A DNA stretch of 41,118 nt from Phytohabitans sp036906915 (GTDB lineage Bacteria; Actinomycetota; Actinomycetes; Mycobacteriales; Micromonosporaceae). The notes below the pieces were generated by a model. That model saw only the letters and a list, made by a program, of their open reading frames with translations, did not search any database and was not told the DNA's origin. Location of the stretch: assembly GCF_036906915.1 (NCBI RefSeq), contig NZ_JBAKHX010000074.1, forward strand, positions 1 to 41,118, read 5' to 3'. Shown here one piece after another: positions 17,007-24,531 of this stretch (positions are counted from its first letter, which is position 1; the number at the start of each line of letters is the position of its first letter). The translations under genes were made by a program, and so were the position numbers.

Positions 17007-17887
17007 GCGTCGCACCGGGCTGGTACAAGGATCCGGCCGAACCAAGCACCCAGCGGTACTGGGACGGCGAAGGCTGGGTCGGCACGCCGTTGCCGGCCGA
17101 TGCCACACCGCCGCCTGGCCCACCGCCCGAGCCCGCGCCCCCGCCCGTCGCGCCGCCACCTCTCGCCTCGCGGCCGGTCGCGCTCCCGGGGCCGATATCG
17201 CCCCCGCCGCCGATCAACGGCCGGCCCGCGCCGCCGCCCGGGCCACCGCCACCGATCGCCGCACCGCCGCAGTTCGGGTACCGGCCGCCTGCCCCGCCGC
17301 CGCGGCCCCACGGCATGCGGCTCGCCTCGGTCGGCGCCCGATTCGTCGCCCGGCTCATCGACTTCCTGCTGGTACTGCTACTCAACGCCGCGGTCAACGG
17401 CTGGTTCATCTACCGGTACGCCCAGGAGATCGCGCCGCTGTACCGGGCGATGAACGAGCGCATGCTGGAAGGCCGGAACTGGTTCGAGGACCTGCCCCAG
17501 GCCAGCCCGCAGGCCGGCCGCCTGCAGATCGTGATACTGCTGATCGCCACCGCGCTGTGGTTCGCGTACGAGGTGCCGGCAACCGCCAACACCGGCCAGA
17601 CCATCGGCAAGCGCATCATGGGCATAAAGGTGGTGCGGACGGAGAGCACCGAGCGGCTCGGGTTCGGCAGGTCGTTCCGCCGCTGGAACACCCTGGGCCT
17701 GCCGACCCTGCTGTGGTTGTGCTGCGTCGGTTTCATCCTGCAGCTCGTCGACTGCCTGTACCTGCTTTTCGACCGCCCGCTCTACCAGGCGCTGCACGAC
17801 AAGTCCGCGCGCACAGTCGTCGTGGAGCTGCCCAGACCCGGCACCGCACAACCGGCACCGCCAGCACAGCCCGGAGGTACGACATGA
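17003..17887 (+). CDS. DUF2510-RDD family membrane protein
   Basis: A 294-residue protein. Residues 5-26 form a DUF2510 motif (GWYKDPAEPSTQRYWDGEGW), residues 30-105 are a Pro/Ala-rich linker, and residues about 108-280 are an RDD domain (GARFVARLIDFLLV, then TIGKRIMGIKVVRTE). GTG at 17003 overlaps the previous RDD stop, and the C-terminal TGA overlaps the ATG of a 13-codon leader before the aminotransferase. It is a diverged relative of the preceding gene, perhaps a tandem duplicate. Why two RDD proteins sit between hppD and an aromatic aminotransferase is not known. Confidence 0.88.
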   Translation: MSVAPGWYKDPAEPSTQRYWDGEGWVGTPLPADATPPPGPPPEPAPPPVAPPPLASRPVALPGPISPPPPINGRPAPPPGPPPPIAAPPQFGYRPPAPPPRPHGMRLASVGARFVARLIDFLLVLLLNAAVNGWFIYRYAQEIAPLYRAMNERMLEGRNWFEDLPQASPQAGRLQIVILLIATALWFAYEVPATANTGQTIGKRIMGIKVVRTESTERLGFGRSFRRWNTLGLPTLLWLCCVGFILQLVDCLYLLFDRPLYQALHDKSARTVVVELPRPGTAQPAPPAQPGGTT

Positions 17888-17925
17888 CCCAGTTGATCGC
17901 GGCGGCTGCGGGAGGCGACGCATGA
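17884..17925 (+). CDS. 13-codon leader frame before the aminotransferase gene
   Basis: Encodes MTQLIAAAAGGDA. It is linked by ATGA overlaps to the RDD gene upstream and the aminotransferase gene downstream, making a continuous coupling chain. Start and end match the longer leader before hppD, but the hairpin is absent. It may be an insertion scar rather than a selected peptide. Confidence 0.35.
   Translation: MTQLIAAAAGGDA
17893..17921 (+). repeat. Remnant of the hairpin repeat, right end only
   Basis: GGCGGCTGCGGGAGGCGACG is nearly identical to the right end of the hppD copy (one base differs). It lies between near-identical 9-mers ATGACCCAG (17884) and ATGACCAAG (17922). The left module, 5' stem arm and loop are missing. 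It supplies the ribosome binding site of the aminotransferase, here unpaired. Confidence 0.55.
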
Positions 17926-19001
17926 CCAAGCTGACCCGCGCCGACCTGGACGCGCTGCCCAGTTACGTGCCCGGCCGCAGCCCCGCCGACCTCGCCCGCG
18001 AGCTGGGCCTCCCCGAGGCGATCAAGCTGGCGAGCAACGAGGTGTCATACGGGCCGCTGCCCGGCGTGGTCGAGGCGATCACCGAGGCGGCCAGCACCGT
18101 GCACCGGTACCCGGACATGGGCGTGCTGGCGCTTCGGACCACGCTGGCGGAGCGGTACGGCGTCGACCCGGACCGCGTCGCGACCGGCTGCGGCTCGGTG
18201 GCGCTGTGCGAGCACCTGGCGCGCGCCACCTGCCTGCCCGGCGACGAGATCGTGTACTCGTGGCGCTCCTTCGAGGCTTACCCGATCATCGTGGCCACGA
18301 CGGCAGCGACCAGCGTGCGGGTGCCCAACGACGCCAGCCACGGGCACGACCTGGACGCGATGGCGGCCGCGATCACCGACCGCACGCGCGTGGTGCTGGT
18401 CTGCAACCCGAACAACCCGACCGGCACCAGCGTGCGGCGCGCACAGCTCGACCGGTTCCTCAATGCCGTCCCCGACGACGTGCTGGTGGTGCTCGACGAG
18501 GCCTACCGCGAGTTCGTCACCGACACCGAGGTGCCCGACGGCCTGCGCGCGTACGGCGACCGGCCCAACGTCGTCGTGCTGCGCACGCTCTCCAAGGCGT
18601 GGGGCCTCGCCGGCCTGCGGGTCGGTTTCCTGGTGGCGCAGCCGGAGGTGGCCGCCGCCGTACGCAAGGTGGTCACGCCGTTCTCGACCAGCACCACCGC
18701 CCAGGCGGCCGCGCTCGCCGCGCTCCAGCAGGCCGAAGAGGTACGGCGGCGGTGTGCCCTCGTGGTGTCCGAGCGCGACCGGGTCACCGAGGCGGTGCGC
18801 AAGCTGGGCGTGGAGGTTCCGGACAGCCAGGCCAACTTCGTGTGGCTGCCGCTCGGCGGGCAGGCGGCGCAGTTCGGGGCGGCGTGCGAGGCGCGCGGCG
18901 TGATCGTGCGGCCGTTCCAGGGCGACGGGGTGCGCGTCACGATCGGCACCCCGGCGGAGAACGACGCCTTCCTGGCAGCCGCCGAAGCGGCCCTCGCCTA
19001 G
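17922..19001 (+). CDS. Aromatic / histidinol-phosphate-type aminotransferase
   Basis: A 359-residue PLP-dependent class I/II aminotransferase of the HisC/Pat type. It shows KLASNEVSYGPLP near the N-terminus, NPNNPTGT, the VVLDEAYREF Asp/Tyr pair, the Schiff-base lysine in TLSKAWGLAGLRVG, and a C-terminal Arg region near RVTIGTPAENDAF. The family includes HisC and the aromatic aminotransferase Pat. Next to hppD, transamination of tyrosine (or phenylalanine) to 4-hydroxyphenylpyruvate is the likely role, feeding HPPD. ATG at 17922 has GGGAGG upstream. Its TAG overlaps the stop of the convergent GNAT gene by 4 nt. Confidence 0.88.
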   Translation: MTKLTRADLDALPSYVPGRSPADLARELGLPEAIKLASNEVSYGPLPGVVEAITEAASTVHRYPDMGVLALRTTLAERYGVDPDRVATGCGSVALCEHLARATCLPGDEIVYSWRSFEAYPIIVATTAATSVRVPNDASHGHDLDAMAAAITDRTRVVLVCNPNNPTGTSVRRAQLDRFLNAVPDDVLVVLDEAYREFVTDTEVPDGLRAYGDRPNVVVLRTLSKAWGLAGLRVGFLVAQPEVAAAVRKVVTPFSTSTTAQAAALAALQQAEEVRRRCALVVSERDRVTEAVRKLGVEVPDSQANFVWLPLGGQAAQFGAACEARGVIVRPFQGDGVRVTIGTPAENDAFLAAAEAALA

Positions 19002-19591
19002 AGCGGGGCGGGCTCGCGCCACATCGGCCAGTACGGCGCGCCATCCGGCACCGCGAACGGCTCGCCGGACCGGTAGCCGTGCCGCGCGTACAGGTCACGG
19101 CTGGGCGGGCTGCTCGCCTCCAGATACGCGGGCACGCCGTCGGCGTCCAACTGGGCGTGGTAGTGCCGCAGCAGGGCGGAGCCGAGGCCTTCGCCCTGCC
19201 GATCTGGGCGGACGGCCAGGCTGGCCAGATAGTGGTGCGGCTGCCATGGGCGGTGGGCTTCGAGCAGCCGGTCGACCAATTGGAAGCGGTCGGTCCACCT
19301 GCCGCAGGCGCTCGACAGCCGGCGGTCGTAGTCGGCTGGTGGCGGCAGCGGCCGGCCGTCGCGTGGAAACCACACCGCCACCGCCGACCGGTCGTCGGTC
19401 ACGTGCACCTCGCCGTGCGCCAGCGCGTGCTCGACGTGGATCTGGAAGTGGTCGCGCAGCACCCGGTGCCGCTCGCTGCGAGGCGGCACCAGCCACACGA
19501 ACACCCCCAGGTGCTGGAAGGCGTCTGCGATCGTGCCCGCGATGGTGCCGGCCTCAGCTGGGTCGGCACGCACGATCGACATGTGCCTCAT
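18998..19591 (-). CDS. GNAT family N-acetyltransferase
   Basis: A 197-residue acetyltransferase. Motif A is clear (YLASLAVRPDRQGEGLGSAL, with the acetyl-CoA pyrophosphate-binding RQGEGLG), followed by motif B (YLEASSPPSRDLYARHGY). ATG at 19591 overlaps the GPP34 stop as ATGA, giving coupled translation; a second ATG at 19582 is possible. The substrate is not evident. Confidence 0.88.
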   Translation of the reverse strand: MRHMSIVRADPAEAGTIAGTIADAFQHLGVFVWLVPPRSERHRVLRDHFQIHVEHALAHGEVHVTDDRSAVAVWFPRDGRPLPPPADYDRRLSSACGRWTDRFQLVDRLLEAHRPWQPHHYLASLAVRPDRQGEGLGSALLRHYHAQLDADGVPAYLEASSPPSRDLYARHGYRSGEPFAVPDGAPYWPMWREPAPL

Positions 19592-20223
19592 CCCGCGATG
19601 TCACCGGCGGCGGCCTGGACCTGGACGACCAGCTCGTGCAGGGGGGCGGGCAGCGTGGCTGTGAGCCGCGCCAGGGCACCCTGGTCAGCGGGGTCGCTCA
19701 GCACCTCGTGGCCGAGGCCGACGGCGCCCACCAGCGATGCCAGCGTCACGTCGTCGGCGGTCAAAGCGGTGTGCTTGGCCAGCAGGTCGCGCAGCCGGGT
19801 CACGGAGGCCCTGGCCGCGTCGGCTTCCACCGGGCAGTACCGAACCGTGGTGCGCCACAGCCGCCGGGTCTCGCTGCGCCTCGCGCCTCCTGCCCGCACC
19901 ATGCGTTGCCCCACGGTTTCCATCGCGTCCGGGCCGAGCAGGTCGAGCCACCGCCGCACGGTCAGGTGCCGCGGCTCGGCGACGATCCGGGCGAGCACGG
20001 GGTGCGTCTCCAGGTCGGCGGAGGGCCAGCGGTCTACGGCGACGAGCCGCCCGGAGACGATGGTGACGCTGCCCTCCAGGACCAGCTCGCCGAGCAGCGC
20101 GGCGGCCATGCCGAGGCCGGTGGCCCGCGGCGCGGTGCTCGGGCGTGCAAAGGCCCGGTCGTACACGATGAGGAAGAGCTCGTCGGCGATCCGAAGCCCG
20201 GTGGCTGGCCTCGTGCTGACCAT
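19588..20223 (-). CDS. GPP34 (GOLPH3-like) family phosphoprotein
   Basis: A 211-residue protein of the GPP34 family, whose eukaryotic members bind phosphatidylinositol-4-phosphate. Actinobacterial members are numerous and largely uncharacterised. Visible family blocks are IADELFLIVYDR at the N-terminus, the helical GLGMAAALLGELVLEG and the C-terminal DDVTLASLVGAVGLGHEVL. It is followed by a coupled GNAT gene and is divergent from an HTH-DUF5753 regulator across 169 bp that hold a strong inverted repeat. A peripheral-membrane role is inferred only from the family. Confidence 0.85.
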   Translation of the reverse strand: MVSTRPATGLRIADELFLIVYDRAFARPSTAPRATGLGMAAALLGELVLEGSVTIVSGRLVAVDRWPSADLETHPVLARIVAEPRHLTVRRWLDLLGPDAMETVGQRMVRAGGARRSETRRLWRTTVRYCPVEADAARASVTRLRDLLAKHTALTADDVTLASLVGAVGLGHEVLSDPADQGALARLTATLPAPLHELVVQVQAAAGDIAG

Positions 20224-20289
20224 GTAGTCCCCCCGCTGACGGTCGGCTCCACAACAGACGCAAGCTGGACAGGCCCACCGGTGCCCAGT

Positions 20290-20311
20290 GTCTTGACAGA
20301 TGCGTCAAGAC
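20290..20311. promoter_or_regulatory. 8-bp inverted repeat between divergent genes
   Basis: GTCTTGAC-AGATGC-GTCAAGAC is perfect over both arms. It lies 67 bp from the GPP34 start and 82 bp from the HTH gene start, which fits an operator controlling one or both. TTGAC within the arms also resembles a -35 hexamer, so a factor bound here would occlude polymerase. Confidence 0.5.
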
Positions 20312-20392
20312 CCGGTAGCCACACCAGAATGCACCGGAACTACATGCAATGCAACTCCCGTTTCTGTCTTCAGTGGACCTTGGTAGCGCACG

Positions 20393-21262
20393 ATGCATAG
20401 AAATGCGAAACTCGCTGCCGTGTCTGGAAGCCCAACAGTTCGCCGCCGCCGCATCGCCCGCGAGCTCCGCCAGTTGCGGGAGCGCGCCGGCATGAACCTG
20501 GAGCAGGCGGCTCGCCAACTCGACATGTCCAAGAGCAACCTATCCCGCATAGAGAACGCACAAATCGGCATCAAACCACGCGATGTGCGTGCCGCCCTGG
20601 CGCTGTACCAGGTCACCGGCACAGACGCGGAAGCCCTCATCGAGATCGCTCGTGGGGCACAGCAGCGCGGCTGGTGGCAGAACTACAGCGACGTCCTGCC
20701 GGTCTGGTTCGAGTTCTATGTCGGCCTGGAGGCCGAGGCGGCCGCCGTTTGGACGTATGAGGCAGAGACGGTTCCGGGCCTCATGCAGACCGAGGATTAC
20801 GCCCGCGCCGTTTACCAGATCACGGCCGGCGAAGACGATATCGACAAGAAGGTGGCGGCTCGCATCCGGCGGCAAGACGTGCTGCACCGCGAATCGCCGC
20901 TCGAGGTCTCGGCCGTACTGAACGAAGCGGTGCTCTTGCGTTCCGTGGGCGGCGACCGCGTAATGAGCCGTCAACTAGATCATCTGGTTGAACTATCAGA
21001 GCTACCTAACGTGACTATTCAGGTACTGCCCTTTGATAGTGGCGGCCATCCGGCGATGACAACACCCTACGTGATCATAAGCTTTCCCGACGCAGCCGAC
21101 GACCCAGTCGTGTACCTAGAGAATTTGACCAACGGGCAAGCTTTGGAAGAGCAGGATCACGTGCGCGGGTATACACTCGTCCACGAGAGGCTGCGCAAAA
21201 TGGCGCTCCCTCCCGACGAATCGATCGCCAAGATTCGCGACGCCTCTCGCAACCGTCCGTAA
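20393..21262 (+). CDS. XRE-type HTH regulator with DUF5753
   Basis: A 289-residue cytoplasmic DNA-binding protein. An HTH_31/XRE domain at about 20-75 (MNLEQAARQLDMSKSNLSRI) is followed by the DUF5753 domain (YVGLEAEAAAVWTYEAETVP, then GLMQTEDYARAVY). Such proteins are abundant in actinomycetes and are paired with a DUF397 protein, often as developmental or antitoxin-like regulators. ATG at 20393 has a weak ribosome binding site; GTG at 20420 (VSGSPTVRRRR) fits the family N-terminus as well. Confidence 0.92.
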   Translation: MHRNAKLAAVSGSPTVRRRRIARELRQLRERAGMNLEQAARQLDMSKSNLSRIENAQIGIKPRDVRAALALYQVTGTDAEALIEIARGAQQRGWWQNYSDVLPVWFEFYVGLEAEAAAVWTYEAETVPGLMQTEDYARAVYQITAGEDDIDKKVAARIRRQDVLHRESPLEVSAVLNEAVLLRSVGGDRVMSRQLDHLVELSELPNVTIQVLPFDSGGHPAMTTPYVIISFPDAADDPVVYLENLTNGQALEEQDHVRGYTLVHERLRKMALPPDESIAKIRDASRNRP

Positions 21263-21287
21263 TCATTCTAGGGACAAGGGGTGCGGA

Positions 21288-21497
21288 ATGGCCGCCCTGG
21301 ACCTGCCCCGCGCGGTGTGGCGCAAGAGCACTCGCAGTAGCGGGAACGGTAACTGCGTAGAGGTCGCGATCCTCGACCATGAGATCGCGGTACGCGACAC
21401 GAAAGACCGGAGTGGACCGGTGCTGCAGTTCACTCCGGTTCAGTGGAGTGCGTTCGTCGCGGGCACCAAGAACGGGGATTTCGATCTCCACGACTGA
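21288..21497 (+). CDS. DUF397 domain protein
   Basis: A 69-residue protein made up of a DUF397 domain: WRKSTRSSGNGNCVEVA, then VAILDHEIAVRDTKDRSGP and the C-terminal FTPVQWSAFVAG. It lies 25 nt after the DUF5753 regulator in the same orientation, the standard pairing. The small partner is thought to counteract or modulate the HTH protein, as proposed for related pairs. A good intrinsic terminator follows. Confidence 0.93.
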   Translation: MAALDLPRAVWRKSTRSSGNGNCVEVAILDHEIAVRDTKDRSGPVLQFTPVQWSAFVAGTKNGDFDLHD

Positions 21498-21511
21498 CGG
21501 CTGCACGTTCG

Positions 21512-21546
21512 AACGGCTCTCCTAGGGGGGCCGTTGTTTGCTTTTT
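21512..21546 (+). terminator. Intrinsic terminator of the DUF5753-DUF397 pair
   Basis: AACGGC (21512) pairs with GCCGTT (ending 21535), with CTCC/GGGG extending the stem. It is followed by GTTTGCTTTTT, one of few classical T-tracts in this window. Confidence 0.75.
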
Positions 21547-21570
21547 GGGGGCACCTCACCCGGTGCCCCC
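21547..21570 (-). terminator. Hairpin downstream of the beta-propeller gene
   Basis: GGGGGCACC and GGTGCCCCC pair perfectly over a 6-nt loop, 25 bp beyond the stop of the minus-strand gene at 21595. No U-run follows on the minus strand, so it would be a U-less terminator. It also abuts the plus-strand terminator. Confidence 0.5.
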
Positions 21571-21594
21571 ATTCGCTCGCTGACGGTGAGCCTC

Positions 21595-22773
21595 TTACGT
21601 TCGCGCGATGATGATCGGCACAACGGAGAAGTAGTCCTCCGGCCCGGCCGCAGGCACCATCCGCTCCACAGTTACGAACCCATCTCGCACCGCAACGTGC
21701 CCGGGCACCCAATGGGTGCGCTCTCGGCCATACGCGAGCACAAAGCGGGATCGTTCGCGTCCACTAGCCGCATCCACCGTCACCAACTGGCGATCCGCGG
21801 TCAGAAAATGCACCGCACCCATCTCCATCGGAAGCAGCTCGGCGATATTGGGGTTTCCCCGCCAGCGCCAGATTTCGGTGTTGTCGCGAACGGAACGGGC
21901 CACGACTTCACCATTGCCCACCGCGACCACTACGTCACCCGCCACGGTGGAGTTCGGAGCGTCGAGAGCGGGAGCGGCAACCGGCGCCGCACCCTCGACG
22001 AGCCAGCCGCGCAGGGTACCGCCACTATTCGTGCGCATTCCTGCACACTCCGAAAGTGCCGCACCGCAACCCACGGGCTCCACGCTGAATCCAGCAGTGG
22101 CGCCCGGCGGGGCCCAGTTAATCGGTTGGCCGGTCGAGAGTTCGTAAAACTGCGGAATCCCGCAGGGGACGACGTACCAACCGCCTGCTGTAGTGAATCC
22201 GTCGCAGTCCGTCGCATTGATCCGCCACACCACGCGGCCGGTCGCCGCGTCGAAAGCGCGCACCTGGCCGGCTTCCCGCACCATCACCTGGCCACCAGCG
22301 GTCGCCATCCCGTCCGGCTCGTACACGGTGCGAGCCCCGGTGGTGCCGCCGTCGTATCCGGTCGCCTTGGGCAGTCGCCCCGAGGAACGCCACGAGATCC
22401 GTCCCGTGCGGCCGTCCAGAGCCACCAGATCGCCGTCCGACCACCGGCTGACCACTGTGGTACCCACTGCCACCACACCGACCACCTGAGCCGGCCAGCG
22501 GCGATAGGACCAGTACGGGGTGCGCTGCGTGCGGGCGTCCACGGGCCCGTCGGCGCGCACCTGCCGGGTCGCCGCGTACACCCGCAGCCGCCCGTCGACG
22601 ATCAAGGGCGCGGCTGCGATAGAACCGATCACGCCGGGCGGGGCGGCCGGAGTGTCGGGATACGGGCCGCTCGCCAGGGCGCTCACCTCGGCGGGCGCGA
22701 AGACCCGGTACGCCACGAGGCCGGTGGCCGCCAGGGCGCCAGCCACGGCCAGTGCCGCCAGCCACTTACGCAT
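21595..22773 (-). CDS. Secreted or membrane-anchored PQQ-like beta-propeller protein
   Basis: A 392-residue protein with an N-terminal hydrophobic segment (about 5-26), acting as an anchor or uncleaved signal. It is followed by repeated quinoprotein-like blades such as LVALDGRTGRISWRSSG, VRAFDAATGRVVWRINA and LVTVDAASGRERSRF. Cysteine pairs in the outer domain are likely disulfides. It is related in design, not closely in sequence, to the propeller at 13053. No catalytic residues can be assigned. It stands 34 nt downstream of the SRPBCC gene in the same orientation. Confidence 0.78.
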   Translation of the reverse strand: MRKWLAALAVAGALAATGLVAYRVFAPAEVSALASGPYPDTPAAPPGVIGSIAAAPLIVDGRLRVYAATRQVRADGPVDARTQRTPYWSYRRWPAQVVGVVAVGTTVVSRWSDGDLVALDGRTGRISWRSSGRLPKATGYDGGTTGARTVYEPDGMATAGGQVMVREAGQVRAFDAATGRVVWRINATDCDGFTTAGGWYVVPCGIPQFYELSTGQPINWAPPGATAGFSVEPVGCGAALSECAGMRTNSGGTLRGWLVEGAAPVAAPALDAPNSTVAGDVVVAVGNGEVVARSVRDNTEIWRWRGNPNIAELLPMEMGAVHFLTADRQLVTVDAASGRERSRFVLAYGRERTHWVPGHVAVRDGFVTVERMVPAAGPEDYFSVVPIIIART

Positions 22774-22807
22774 GCCCCAAGCCTATGAGGCTCCGACTGC
22801 CGGGAAC

Positions 22808-23269
22808 TCAGGCGGCGGCGAAGGCCAGATCGGTTAGGTCGCGGCGGAGCGCTCCCTCGACGGTGCGCGCCGCAAGGCCACCGAAGACCAGCGCAAGCAG
22901 CCGGCCGCTCGGCGCCGACGGGGCACCCTCCTGCACGACGGTGACCGCTGTGCCGCCCCGGTGCCGGCCCACATCGACCGACGTGAACGTGTAGGTCATC
23001 CGGTAGTCGACGCCGATCCCCGGCGACACCACCACGAACCGGGTCGGCGGGCTGCTCCGCAACACCGTGAACTCCTCGGTGACCTGCATGTCACCGGGCA
23101 TCGTGCGGGTCTCACGCCATATCGTGCCGGCGGCGAACGGACCGGGGGTCACCACCTCGATCGCGTCCACAGTGGAGAGCCAGTCGGCCCGGGACGGCAG
23201 GTCGGTGAAGACCCGCCACACGCGCGCCACCGGCGCGTCTATCAACCGTGTCACCGCCACCGTAGACAT
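22808..23269 (-). CDS. SRPBCC (START-like) family protein
   Basis: A 153-residue polyketide-cyclase/dehydrase-like fold, identified by VTRLIDAPVARVWRVFTDL at the N-terminus, the following strand pattern and a C-terminal long helix (LLALVFGGLAARTVEGALRRDL). ATG at 23269 is chosen over the longer frame because GGGGGAGG lies seven bases upstream. Such proteins bind hydrophobic ligands; the ligand here is unknown. It follows fahA by 53 nt and could be in the same transcript. Confidence 0.85.
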   Translation of the reverse strand: MSTVAVTRLIDAPVARVWRVFTDLPSRADWLSTVDAIEVVTPGPFAAGTIWRETRTMPGDMQVTEEFTVLRSSPPTRFVVVSPGIGVDYRMTYTFTSVDVGRHRGGTAVTVVQEGAPSAPSGRLLALVFGGLAARTVEGALRRDLTDLAFAAA

Positions 23270-23322
23270 GAGCGCCTCCCCCGCAGACAACAGTACGGAC
23301 GCCCCGCGATGATCCCAATGGA

Positions 23323-24531
23323 TTAAACGGACAGTGACGCTATCGTGACAGCTGGCTTGACGGTGCCGGTGACCTCACCGAGACCCACCAACGCGCCGCC
23401 CACCCCGGGCGCTGTCGCGCTGATGGTGATCGTGTCGCCGTCTTCGAGAAACGTCCGCTCCGTGCCGTCCACCAGCCGCACCGGCTCGGCCCCGCCGCGG
23501 GTCAGCTCCAGCAGCGAACCAGTCTGATCCTGCGCCGGGCCAGAGACGGTGCCGGAGGCGTACAGGTCACCGGTGCGCAGCGACGCGCCGTTGACGGTGA
23601 GGTGGGCAAGCTGCTGCGCGGGTGTCCAGTACATCGACGCGAATGGCGGCTCGCTGACGCGGGTGCCGTTCCAGTCGACGGCCATCCGCAGGTCGAGCCC
23701 GACGTGCGGATCGTCGCGCAGGTAGTCGAGCACCGGCGGATCCTGGGGCGGCGCCGGCACCCACGCCTCCGCCAGTGCCTCTAGCGGCACCACCCACGGC
23801 GAGACCGACGTGGCGAACGACTTGCCCAGGAACGGTCCCAACGGCTGGTACTCCCAAGCCTGGATGTCACGCGCCGACCAGTCGTTGACCAGGACCACGC
23901 CGAAGACGTGATCGGCGAAGCGGCCAGCCGGCACCGGCTCGCCCTGGTTGGACGGTACGCCCACGACGAAGCCGACTTCGGCCTCGATGTCGAGCCGGAC
24001 CGACGGGCCGAAGATCGGACCCTCCGGGGTGGTCCGCTGCCCGGACGGGCGTACCACCGGCGTGCCGGAGACTATGACGGTGCCGGCCCGGCCGTGATAC
24101 CCGATCGGCAGGTGCTTCCAGTTCGGCGGGAGGGCGGGACGGTCGGGGCGGAAGATGCGGCCCACGTTCATCGCATGGTGCTCGGACGAGTAGAAGTCGA
24201 CGTAGTCGCCCACCGCGAACGGCAACAGCAGCTCCGCCTCCGCCAGCGGCACCAACAACGGCTCGATCGCGGCGCGGTGCTCGTCGCGGGTCACCAACTC
24301 GGCGATCCGGCGGCGCACAGCGGTCCACTGAGGACGGCCGAGCGCCAGGAACTCGTTCAACACCGGGCGCCGCAGCGCCCCACCGGCCAGGATCAGATCG
24401 GCCGCTTCCGCGCCGTCGAGGTCCAGCACGCTGTCGCCTATCCGTACCCCGATCCGCGGCGGCCGCCCACCGTGCCGGAACACCCCGTACGGCAGGTTGT
24501 GCGGCCCGAACGGCGAGTCAGCGCTCCACAT
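23323..24531 (-). CDS. fahA: Fumarylacetoacetase
   Basis: Hydrolyses fumarylacetoacetate to fumarate and acetoacetate, the last step of homogentisate catabolism. The 402 residues match the family. DYVDFYSSEHHAMNVGRIF carries the metal Asp and the catalytic His region, HLPIGYHGRAGTVIVSG the next conserved block, and DIEAEVGFVVG and VLVNDWSARDIQ hold further metal ligands. ATG at 24531 lies inside the end of the upstream unknown gene (14-nt overlap), so the two are coupled. Its fumarate product can enter the TCA cycle through the two fumarases in this window. Confidence 0.96.
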   Translation of the reverse strand: MWSADSPFGPHNLPYGVFRHGGRPPRIGVRIGDSVLDLDGAEAADLILAGGALRRPVLNEFLALGRPQWTAVRRRIAELVTRDEHRAAIEPLLVPLAEAELLLPFAVGDYVDFYSSEHHAMNVGRIFRPDRPALPPNWKHLPIGYHGRAGTVIVSGTPVVRPSGQRTTPEGPIFGPSVRLDIEAEVGFVVGVPSNQGEPVPAGRFADHVFGVVLVNDWSARDIQAWEYQPLGPFLGKSFATSVSPWVVPLEALAEAWVPAPPQDPPVLDYLRDDPHVGLDLRMAVDWNGTRVSEPPFASMYWTPAQQLAHLTVNGASLRTGDLYASGTVSGPAQDQTGSLLELTRGGAEPVRLVDGTERTFLEDGDTITISATAPGVGGALVGLGEVTGTVKPAVTIASLSV

